Positions 54,605 through 64,000 of a stretch of 64,000 nt of DNA are shown one piece after another. Source of the DNA: Phocoena phocoena (taxonomy: Eukaryota; Chordata; Mammalia; Artiodactyla; Phocoenidae). The translations under genes were made by a program, and so were the position numbers. The stretch's first letter is position 1; the number at the start of each line of letters is the position of its first letter. The stretch is taken from assembly GCF_963924675.1 (NCBI RefSeq), contig NC_089234.1, positions 60,361,153-60,425,152 of the forward strand, read 5' to 3'. Under the pieces are notes generated by a model. It did no database searches. It was not told where the DNA came from and saw nothing but the letters and a program-made list of their open reading frames with translations.

Positions 54605-57195
54605 GAACCCACGTCAGAGAGGCAGAGCCCTTGTGCCCTCTGACCCCAGGATTTGTTTGGTGGAGGGAGTGCAGGGAGCAGTGCCTGCTCCTATAGGGCT
54701 GCAGGTCAGAACTGCCCGGGCAGCTTCCGGGGACTTTTATTTAAGGCAGCCTTATAAAAAAGCAGGGAATATCAGCTTGGGAGGGGAAGGAAGAAAACCC
54801 TTTAGACCTACTTGGCACAAATGGTTACCCGGGCCAAATGGATGGGTGGCTATTTTTGAGCTGACCTACATACCTATTTGCCTCTTTATCTTTTTATTAT
54901 CACACATAGTTATTATGGGAGCTTTTCTTTAGCACTCGGTGCAGCTGCTGCATTTGCTGAGGGCTGCACAATGAGGCGTGTTGCCTCATTCTCCCAGGAA
55001 GTTTTAAGAGTCTCTGGCCCAGGGAAGAAGGACATCAATAGGCCTGCAGAAGCTTCACCAAGTTTTTTACCCAAGGAATGGGATCTGAACCTGGATGCAC
55101 CACGTCCAGAGCTTGTTAGCCTTGGAGGCCAGGAATGATATTCAGATTTGGCAACAATGTCCCTGGGTTTTGCCCAGGCCGGCCTAAATGGGCCTCATTG
55201 CTTGCCAAAGTTGACCTGTGGTCCTGCAGCCCCACACTATGGCAGGTGGGGCTTCCCTTCACAGATGGAGAAACTGAGGCAGAGATGAATTGTGGACAGA
55301 ACTGGTTTGGGATTTTCTGCTTTGATTGTGGAAGTAACTCTGTTATCTTAAGTAGAAACAAGGAGAGCCTGGAACTTTCTATTTTACTTTTGTTCAGCTT
55401 CACTAAGGCCTCCCTCTCAAACCTTTTGATAGCTCCCCACTGCCTTTAGAGCAAGTCTGGCTCCTTACCTTGGCCTCACAAACCCCCAGGGCTGGCCCTT
55501 GACTATCTCTAGCTGCACCTCCCTCCCAAAGCCAGGAGGGGAAAATCACAGATGGTTCTAATTACCTCTGAAACGCTCTTAAATTTTCCATAAAGTACAG
55601 TATGCCTGGCTTTGTGTATACAACTTTGCACAGTAATATGTATGTAGATGTGCAAAATATATACAGCCATGTACAGTGGATCATAAAGAGAACATCAACA
55701 AAGTGTAGGCGTATAATTTACAGTATTTTTAATCACTCTAAAGAGACACACATAGACGTGGAAGTGAGACTGGCAGAGGTGACAGCAGATTTCTGTCTCC
55801 TCCCATCTGGTGCCCTTTCTAGGGCATGAAATCCTTGGCCCCTGGGGAGGAGAATGGGGGCTGCTTGCCCTCCTTAAAATGCTTTTTTGGCTTGGATTTT
55901 TCTTTCCAGGCTGGTATAATTGACTTCACCCAGGTGCCCTGTGCCCCGTGGGATGCTTTTCCTCTGTGGTCTCAAGTGTCTTCCCTTCCAGCTTGCTCCC
56001 ATCTTCACACAGATTACTTTTCCCAGATGCCCTTCTAGCTCCTTCTGACTCACACTCCAAGCTTGTCTCAGCTCAGGGCCCTCCAGGAGCCCCTTTTGAG
56101 CACACTTGCGAAGCTCCATGTTCCCTGGCCGGGGAGTGCAGGGCCAGGGAGTCCAGTCCCGAACTGCTTGCCTTTGAAGCCAGTGCTCAGTTCCCAGAGC
56201 TGTGGATGTGTCGCTCTCTTCTCACTTGATGTATATTGAAATTATCCTATCCTGGGTCTGATGCTCCAGCAATTTGTAAACTCTTTCAGAGGTCACCTAT
56301 TTTAAATCTTTAAACACTCACCACCACAACTACCCCCAACATACACACACCCCTAACCTCTATATGTTAGATACATATGGTATATGCTCAACAAGTATTC
56401 GGCCCGGAATCGAATGGCAGTAGAGCTTGCCTGTGACTCAAGGTCAATGTGATGTCAGCGAGAAGTCTCCCTTGACCCCTATCAGGCAGTGGGGAACTCT
56501 ACTTGCCCTGAACTCTGATAGTGTGTATTATTATCACAGAAAGTTAAAACTGAAAGAGGTATTTCCCTTCTTGTCAGATGAGAAGATTAAAGGGGAAGTG
56601 GCCTGGAATGGGAACCAGATCCCATGGTCTGCTGGCTTCACTGGCCCTCTCTCCTGGTGGCCTCATCCCTTCTCCTCTGTTGTTTCCTTTCAAAGTACTC
56701 ATCCCATATGTAATTATCCATGTATTTATCTGTGTGGATGTACAATGCCTGTCTTTCCCATTAAACTGTAAGCTTGCCAAGGTCTGTATCTGTTTCATCC
56801 CAGAGCTCCAGTGCCCTGCACAAAGCCAGGTCCCCAGAGTTCCCAACACATATATATGAAAAAGAAAATGAGTGTCCATGTGGCCTGAGAACCTCCTTCT
56901 ACTTCCCCAGGGCAGCACTGAGATTGGCTCAACAACTGCGGAGTTGACAGGCCTAGTGTTCCGTGTCAGGACCTCCAAGGCAAACACCCTGTCCTGAGCT
57001 TAAGACCTAGGAGGGGAGATAAGACACCTTGTGAATAACCCTAATGCAAGGAAAACAGCTGAGCTGGGAATGATAGTCAGACTTGGTGTTGCAATCAAGC
57101 AGTGGTGTGGGAGGCAGATCAGAGGTTCGAGACCTGAGGCCAGGAACCAGTTAGATAGTGATGGAAGAAAACTGAAAAAAAAAACCCACCTTGAG
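54605..57195. other. Intergenic with MIR and L2 relics
   Basis: A MIR-like 'cacagatggagaaactgagg' lies at 55260-55280. A sense L2 end lies at about 56760-56830. No gene is seen. Confidence 0.5.
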
Positions 57196-57199
57196 TGTC

Positions 57200-57515
57200 T
57201 GTGGCAGGATAACAGTTAAATAAACTATAGTACATCCAAATCATGGAGTATTATGTGGGTGTTAAAAAGAGTGAGGTCAGTTTTGGAAAAATGCCCGATA
57301 CTTTGTTAGGCAAAAAGAACAAGTTGCAGAACAATTTGTAACCTCTAATCTCATTTTGAAAGAAAAACAGAGGACATTCCCCTGCAGACACACACTTACA
57401 TGTGCAGAGAAAACATCTAGAAGGATACTGGAAAAACTGCCCCCAGAGGTTATCTCTGAGGGATGGAGGGGTGGGAGAGGCTTTTAGTTTTTCACCTTAT
57501 TTCATTTTTTTTTTT
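57200..57515 (+). repeat. Diverged L1-type LINE fragment
   Basis: 'ataaactatagtacatccaa', 'atggagtattatgtgggtgt', 'aaggatactggaaaaactgc' and 'ggttatctctgagggatgga' follow the 3' part of old L1-type elements, as in the copy at 13875. Confidence 0.65.
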
Positions 57516-57578
57516 CAGGTTAAAAAGTAAGGTTACCTTTATTTTGCTTTGTAGAAACACTGGAAATAGGATTTTTTA

Positions 57579-57932
57579 AAATAAATTTTATTTATTTATT
57601 ATTATTTTTTGGCTGTGTTGGGTCTTCGTTGCTATGCATGGGCTTTCTCTAATTGTGGCGAGTGGGGGCTACTCTTCGTCGTGGTGCGTGGGCTTCTCAT
57701 TGCGGTGGCTTCTCTTACTGTGGAGCACGGGCTCTGGGCATGAGGGCTTCAGTAGTTGCAGCACTCGAGCTCAGTAGTTGTGGCTCAGCGGGCTCCAGAG
57801 TACAGGCTCAGTAGTTGTGGCGCACGGGCTTATTTGCTCTGCGACATGTGGGATTTTCCCGGACCAGGGCTCGAACCCGTGTCCCCTGCATTGGCAGGCA
57901 GATTCTCAACCACTGCGCCACCAAGGGAGCCC
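57579..57932 (-). mobile_element. CHR-1 SINE
   Basis: A long-form SINE in minus orientation. A 16-bp duplication with two mismatches (tggaaataggattttt / tggaaatcagattttt) flanks it at 57563-57578 and 57933-57948. The mismatches suggest an older insertion than the other copies. Confidence 0.93.
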
Positions 57933-57949
57933 TGGAAATCAGATTTTTA

Positions 57950-58910
57950 CCATGAGCTCATATTACTTTCACAAGAGGTTTTTGTGTTTTGGCTATTGCA
58001 GGATTGCGGATGGGGTTGGGGGTTGGATAAAGAGGTGGGGTGGGGCTGCAGCAGTGGAGACCCACTGAGAAGTACTGCAGCTCCTAGACAGATGGGGGAA
58101 GGGTCTGGGAAGGCTCTGTGGTTCCAAATGGGGAGAAGTGAGGATGGCTGTGGAAATGGAATGTGGGAAGCACAGGGCAGTGTAGGGAGGCTCATTCAAG
58201 ATGACTGACCTCCACAGTGCCTGTGACCCTGGGTAGGGGACAAGGAGCCCAAGACCAGGAAACCTTAACTTTTGGGAACAAGGGCAAGGAAAGGAAGGAG
58301 GTCGACCTTTAGGACCCTACGGATTCCTTGGTTGTTTCACCATCCTTTGGGTACAGACCGTTCTGGCTGCAGCTTGGAAACAAACAGAGCAAGGAGGGGC
58401 CAAAGCCAAAGGCGGCAGGGGGAGTCTGCCTTTCGCAGGGCCCGGCGGTGCCGCCTGGGTCTCTGCCTTCCTCCTGCTTGTTCTTGTGGGCTCACGTCCA
58501 GGCTTGGGTGAAAGGCCAGGGCTTCTGGCCCCTTCTGGAGGCGAAGCCCCTGACTAGGATCAGGAGCAAAGGAAACCAGAACAATGCTGTTCATGGAGAG
58601 ATTGGGCGAGAGGGAGCTGAGTTGGGGCAGGAGAAGTTTCTTGGCTCAGAGAAGCCAATACAAGCCTGGAGAAGGTCAAAGATGAAGAATGTTCTGTGAT
58701 TTCTAAGACAGCAGCTCATTTATCTCAGAAACACTTGCTCTGAGGCTGAGTCCAGTGGTAATGCTGCCACCATGCAAGCTGGGTAAACCCTCCTCAGAGG
58801 CACTGTGTTTGGAGTCATATCTCCATGTCTCCCTCCAAAAGTTCCTGTGGAAAGGCAGGAGCGAGACGTCTGCCCAGGGCCATGGGGCACTTTCATGGGG
58901 GTCTATTCAG
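57950..58910. other. Intergenic, no gene seen
   Basis: Unique sequence, slightly GC-rich at 58380-58460. No coding signal. Confidence 0.5.
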
Positions 58911-58914
58911 TCAG

Positions 58915-59040
58915 CACTCCAACCTCCTAAAGGAGGTATTCTTTTACAAAGCAGGAAACTAAGGCTGGGGAGGATGGTGCCTTGCCCAGGACCACATGGT
59001 TAGGAAGTGTTAAAACTGGGATTTGAAACTGGGTGTGCCT
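58915..59040 (-). repeat. MIR SINE (ancient)
   Basis: Antisense MIR: 'ttttacaaagcaggaaacta', 'gccttgcccaggaccacatg', 'aaaactgggatttgaaactg'. Confidence 0.8.
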
Positions 59041-59044
59041 ATGT

Positions 59045-61205
59045 CCCACTTATAATTTGGTTGCTTGGAGCTCAGAACACATTTTCCCAACAAAATAATG
59101 CTGTAAGTAGTGGTTTGGTTGCCATGATGGCCGAGCTCACCCAGGGTATAGCCGGAATTAATTCTATGTTTCACTGCGGTTGTGGATGAATCAGGCTTCT
59201 GCGGGCTAGCCTGGAAACCCACAGAAGAGGGAAAATGCATTTCAGGGTGTGCCCGGCTGGGAACTCTTGCCCTCACCATAGCGCCTGATTCAGGGCAAGT
59301 AGGGAATGTGGTGGCTCGGGGAGCGCTTGTCCATTTCCAGAGCTCTTCCAGCAAGCCCTGGTGAGTTCTAGCTGTTCACCGGAGGGGGCAGAGCTCTTGG
59401 CAGGTTTGGGGTTTCTAAGACAGGGAGTGTTACGTGAGAATGTGCACTGATTTTCAGACTCTGACCATCTTAGGCCTTTCTCTTTCTTCCTTACACTGCC
59501 TCTCAGCTTCCTGCAGTCATCTTCCATCTTCTTCCCCTAGGGTGGAGCACTAAAGGCAAGATCTAGGGTTTATTTTCACAACGAAATCTGATGTCTGCCT
59601 ATGAAGTAGGTGGGTGATAATGACTGCACAGGGTTAGGAGTGATGGAGATCAAAGCAGCTGTTGAGAGAAGTAAGGATCCATCAAAGCTTTTAGAGTGAC
59701 TTCAGGGAGAGCAGTCGTTCATTCAACAAACATTTGCTGTGGGTGTGCTGGGCACTGTCCTCCTTCCTTTCATGGCACTTCTGTTGCCAAAAGAATCCTG
59801 GGAATGACTGACTGTGGGTCTCAAACCCAGAATCTTAGCATTGGAAGAAGTCTTTTTCCAGATGGAAACTGCAGTCATTCATTAATTCAGGAAGGTCTAA
59901 CTGTCAGGCTAACTACTGAGAATACATAAAGCCTGAAATTGAGATCCAGAGGGAGGTTGGAAGTGACTTGCCCAGTATCTCAGTCCAGGGTCCCCGTGCC
60001 TGGACTAGTACCTGCCCCTTCTGGCCACAGTCATGGCCTTCCTGCCTCAAGATATATCCCAGTCAGCTTTTAGGATTTCTCTGGTTTGGAGTCTAGGGCC
60101 TAGGGGAAGGCCACAGAGAAGTAGTAGGATTCCTTTTTTATGGACAATAACAATGCCTGGGTTCTCCCCTGGACTGAGAACTAGATTTCCCACTGGTGGT
60201 GTTCAGAAGACATAGAAGACTATTCTCAGTTCTATCAATGAGCCATCTGATCTCTAAATTCCAGGTCTTCACAAGCACTGTTACCTTTGCTTGGAGCTCC
60301 CTTTCCCAGGCTCCTCTGTCTGGCTAATTCCTAACTTCCCTTTGGGTCTCAGTTTGAAGAGCTCTCCCTCGAGGACTTTCCTGGGCCCCCAATGTTCTTA
60401 GGTCTCCCTGCTCTGTGCTCACCCACAGCACTCTGGACTCCACCTAGGATAACCCTGGACCCTGGGGATTGTTCTTGCTTATTGAATGCCTTTCTTTCCA
60501 CTAGACTATGATCTCTAGGAGGGGTAGACACCATGGCTGCCTTTCCTTTGTACATTTGTTTTTAGCAATTGTGTGCCCTTTATCAATCATTGTTAACTTA
60601 GTACACAGTAGGTGCTCAATGTGCAGTTGGGAAAGACTGTGATCCATGGCTACAGGCAAGGCCTTCTGGTGAGTGACTTCCACTCAGGTCATTCAACAAC
60701 CGTTTATCAAGGACAAGCATACCCACAGGATACAAAGGTGACTTGGAAAAAGAGACTCACCGTCTAGTAGGGGAATTGATGATCCAGAAGCCAGTTTAAA
60801 AACTGAAAAAAATCTCTTCTAACCAGAGAGTTCAACCCCGTCCCTGAGTCCCTTTCCCTCTCTCCTGGCCCATTGATCCTTGGCTACTTGGGCTGGAGCC
60901 CAGCGTCTGCCTCTGAGTTTCAGGACCCTACCCAGGCCCAGAACAATCCAGGCCTAGTGTGGGGCTGCACATAGGCGTCTGGTGGCAGGTCCAGGGAGCT
61001 GAGGCACAGGGCAGACAGAGCACTGGGCTCTCCAGTTTCCTCTGGTCAGCTCTACACCACATGCCAGAGCTTTTAGCTGTTTTGGAGAATTCGTTAAGAA
61101 ATCACCTTACTGTCAAATTCATCTGGAGAGAAACTTTGAAGGTAAAGGCTTACATTCATTTCAAGGGTTTGAAGTGCTGGTCTTTAAGTAGTTACCCCTA
61201 AAGTG
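59045..61205. other. Intergenic with L2 relics
   Basis: Antisense L2 ends lie at about 59710-59770 and 60690-60785. A sense L2 end lies at about 60495-60640. No gene is seen. Confidence 0.5.
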
Positions 61206-61209
61206 TCAG

Positions 61210-61340
61210 GAGATCTGGGTCCAAAAACCTTGAATTACTGACCTTGGTTGTTCCTCCCAATTTCCCAGAGCCTCAGTTTTGTCAACTGAAGGAGGTTTTG
61301 TCGTGAGGAACATGAGATGCTATTATGTGACAGTGCCAAG
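61210..61340 (+). repeat. MIR fragment
   Basis: 'aggagatctgggtccaaaaa', 'agagcctcagttttgtcaac' and 'gtgaggaacatgagatgcta' are weak sense MIR. Confidence 0.5.
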
Positions 61341-61344
61341 CAAG

Positions 61345-62870
61345 TCGAAGATGCTTCAGGACGAATGGGAAGGTAAGTGCCCACAGTCTGGTCACTGGAG
61401 GCTCACCCAGTAGGGAGGGCACAATGGAAGTGGCCTCCTGGGGTCCTTCAGTGGGCTTTACGTGGTGCAGGTGACCTAAGGCCGAGGATAGCGAGAGGCA
61501 GCACTAGGACCCAGGGGCGGAGTCTGGAGCCGGCTCAGCAGGGTAAGTTCACAGCCAGAACAGAATGTTCTCAGTGTACCCACAGGAAACCGTGAAGAGG
61601 AGAACTGCACATGGCCTTCTGCTGGGTGTGTTCTGGTCCTAGCCTTTTATTCTTTTTCCTAACCTCAGTCCCCACTTTCACATCCTGTAACCTGCAGAGC
61701 TGCCTGCCCCACCCTGGTGGGCTGGTCCCAGGCCCCAGGAGAGCAATCAATGCAGGAAGCCCAAAGCCTGGCTGGCCTTCACCATTTTCAAATAAGACCG
61801 TTTGCCTCTAACCTTGGTTTCCTGAATCAACCCTTTGTGATGGAAACTTTTCACGGTGCGGAAGGCGGACACAGGGGACAAAGCTGAGTTTCTAGCCGAG
61901 GCGAGGGTCTTGGCTCACGTGCAGGGAAACAGCTGATGCCTCTGGACCATCTCCTCCCTTCCTCCCTGAAGTCCAGGCCCCACCTGGGACGGGGTGAGGG
62001 CCTCCACGGCTGCTGCATAAATCAAAAGGAACTGGGAGCTGCCTGGGGAACCAGGGCCAAGTTTGGAGCAGAACATCCTATGATGTGGTTCCTAGTTTTT
62101 ATTTCCACGAATGCTATAATATGTTGTCCCACCGAGCTATTTTTATTGAATGAAAAAAAATTTTAAAAAGCAAACCTCTGCAAAACCAACAGCCCTCCGT
62201 TACAGGGAAGGACAAGGTGAACTTTTGACTTCCTTCCCCGCAGCCTATCAACTCATCTGTGGTTTGGTGTCACCCACACTTCCATACTATATTGAATCTC
62301 AATTTTTGCCTCCTCGTTTTTGAAGCTGCGAGAGCAAGGCTCTTAAACCCATGTTGCTCCTGCACGTTGCGTGAGACTTTCAAAAGAGTTTTCTTAGTGA
62401 GTTCTCACAACTGATTGCAGAATGGCCAGGTATGGAGGCCAGATGCCAGCCTTGAGGCAGAGACGAGCCCGGAGAGAGTGAACAGTCAGGGAGAGTCTGT
62501 GAGCGGCCAGCACCCAGCCGTACTCTGGCTCCCTGCGCTACTGGGGGCTACAAGTAAGGAGCAAAGCTCTTCTTTTATAACACACCACATATCTGCCTCC
62601 TTAATGAGGGGCCTGGCCATTGAAAATAAACCCCAGTGCTTATATTAAGCTCTATTAATAGGGCTCCTTCCACTCTGGCATTTCAGAGTCTTTTCCCAAA
62701 TATTGGTTTGTAAGAGAGTTTTAGTGTGTCCTCACCCCATGCCTATAAAGAGATTCGACTGGGTGCTTCCCATACTTATCCAAGCTCAGGGATTCCTTTC
62801 TTGGAGAAGGAGCTTCCCAAAGCTGGCCGTGCAGCTACTCCAGGGAAATCTGCACAAAACTTGCAGCCCC
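61345..62870. other. Intergenic, no gene seen
   Basis: Unique sequence. No coding or RNA gene is supported. Confidence 0.5.
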
Positions 62871-62874
62871 CAAA

Positions 62875-62992
62875 GACCTGGGTTCTAGTCTTAGTTTTTC
62901 CAATTTGCTGTGTGACCCTGTGCAAGTCACTTTCCTACTCAAGGCTTCAATACCCTCATTTATAAAAGTAGAGGATTTGGTTAGACATCATT
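62875..62992 (+). repeat. MIR fragment
   Basis: 'gacctgggttctagtcttag', 'tgctgtgtgaccctgtgcaa', 'gtcactttcctactcaaggc' are sense MIR. Confidence 0.8.
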
Positions 62993-62994
62993 GC

Positions 62995-63425
62995 TGTTAC
63001 AGGTGGAATTGTGTCCCTCCTCAAAATTTACATGTTGAAGTCTTAACTTCGGTACCTTAGAATGTGATCTTATTTGGGGATAGAACTCAATAGAGGTAGC
63101 TGAGTTAAAGTGAGGTTCAGTAGGGTGAACCCTAATCTAATATGACTGGTATCTTGATAAAAAGGGGAAATTTGGACACAGACACATGCATAGAGTGATG
63201 ATGATGTAAAGAGACATTGGGAGAAGATGGTCATCTACAAGCCAAGGAGAGAGGCCTGGAACAGATCCCTTCCTGCACAGCCTCCAGCAGGAACCAACCA
63301 CGGTGACATCTTGATCTTGGACTTCTAGACCTCAGAACTGTGAGACTATTAAGTTTCTGTTTAAGCTGCTCAGTCTGTGTACTTTGTTATGGCCGCCCTA
63401 GTAGGCTCTTATGGCAGCCCTAGCT
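62995..63425 (+). mobile_element. MLT1-type MaLR solo LTR
   Basis: Same LTR type and orientation as 17345-17815: 'ggtggaattgtgtccctcct', 'aaaaaggggaaatttggaca', 'tctacaagccaaggagagag', 'ttatggccgccctagta'. The end is partly duplicated. No internal region is present. Confidence 0.88.
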
Positions 63426-63429
63426 CAAA

Positions 63430-64000
63430 TGAATACAGTTGCTAAGGCCCTTCAGCTCTTAGTCTATGGGATTCTTTCCTGCTACTCCTTGGTGGTTTCT
63501 TCTGCCCCACATGGCCTTTCTGTTGCCCTCTCCCAGTGCGTAAATGACATCATGTGTGTGAAGTACTTAGCACAATGCCCCACATACAGTTACTCTTCAC
63601 TATATATTAACCATGATGAGTCCCCAGTGCCTGGGTATGACTTGTACCTACCCTGAGAGCTATTGCGCCAAAATGAGAGGTGTGGGTGCTGAGCCCAGGC
63701 CCTCATGGCCACTCATGCCTTCACTACTGAAGCCTTTCCCATCCCCCTTGGCAGCTTTTAAATTGAAGAGTATTAAATTGGCACCTTCCAGGAGCCTAAC
63801 TCTTTTTCATGGAAAGTTCATTTTGGCCACAAAGCCAGCAGGACTCAAGAGACTGCAGAGGCTCAGAATGGGAGATGGTTTCTCTGTCCTTGGACTCAGT
63901 GATCCCCGGGGTTACGAAGAGCTGCAGAACTCTGAGGTTAAGGCCCTGCTTTTCTATTTGCCTAATAAGGATGCCCCTTGGCTGCGGCATAGTGGATAAG
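63430..64000. other. Intergenic, window edge
   Basis: No gene is seen. An open frame of 128 codons (63613-63999) runs off the window with no recognisable domain. Confidence 0.45.

Noticed and set aside
1..64000. CRISPR arrays, operons, phage or toxin-antitoxin systems
   Set aside because: The window is a vertebrate genome. The regular repeats are SINE bodies with target-site duplications, not spacer arrays.

Overview
This is a mammalian nuclear window, and its repeats point to a whale or dolphin (Cetacea). At least 14 tRNA-derived SINEs of the CHR-1/CHR-2 type are present, most with intact flanking target-site duplications. There are also L1 copies with artiodactyl-type sequence, old MIR/L2/MLT1/MER5 repeats, no primate Alu, and none of the BovB/Bov-tA repeats expected in a ruminant. 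No prokaryotic operons, CRISPR arrays or phage genes are present.

The only complete protein-coding gene I can support is DDIT4 (REDD1), on the minus strand at about 44800-46925. It has a non-coding first exon, two coding exons encoding 229 aa, a 3' UTR of about 0.86 kb, and a CpG-island promoter on its right. The left edge (about 100-1955, plus strand) looks like the terminal exon and long repeat-free 3' UTR of another gene. Human synteny (DNAJB12 and DDIT4 are neighbours with facing 3' ends, tens of kb apart) makes DNAJB12 the best guess, but no diagnostic protein sequence is visible.

Layout: 1-1955, probable DNAJB12 3' end. 1955-11500, mostly unique intergenic DNA with a few MIR/L2 relics and a possible AP-1/E-box/MEF2 element near 8.9 kb. 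11740-12320, a CpG island with no assignable gene. 13-41 kb, a repeat-rich desert with CHR SINEs nested in L1, L2 and MIR, an MLT1 LTR, and L1 fragments at 26.1-27.2, 37.0-37.7 and 38.0-40.0 kb. 42.5-43.3 kb, a broken L1 ORF1 fragment. 44.8-47.9 kb, DDIT4 and its promoter. 47.9-64 kb, upstream intergenic DNA with CHR SINEs at 49.8 and 57.6 kb and an MLT1 LTR at 63 kb.

DDIT4 is a stress-induced inhibitor of mTORC1. Its upstream region shows motifs expected from known biology: hypoxia-response cores, a perfect ATF4-C/EBP element, CCAAT boxes, GC boxes and a FOXO-like site. I found no evidence of a new multi-gene system. The least explained signals are the orphan CpG island at 11.7-12.3 kb and a weak signal-peptide-like reading frame ending at a splice-donor-like site just to its right. 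Most other long open frames are shadows of GC-rich DNA or of repeats, and several lack an ATG.
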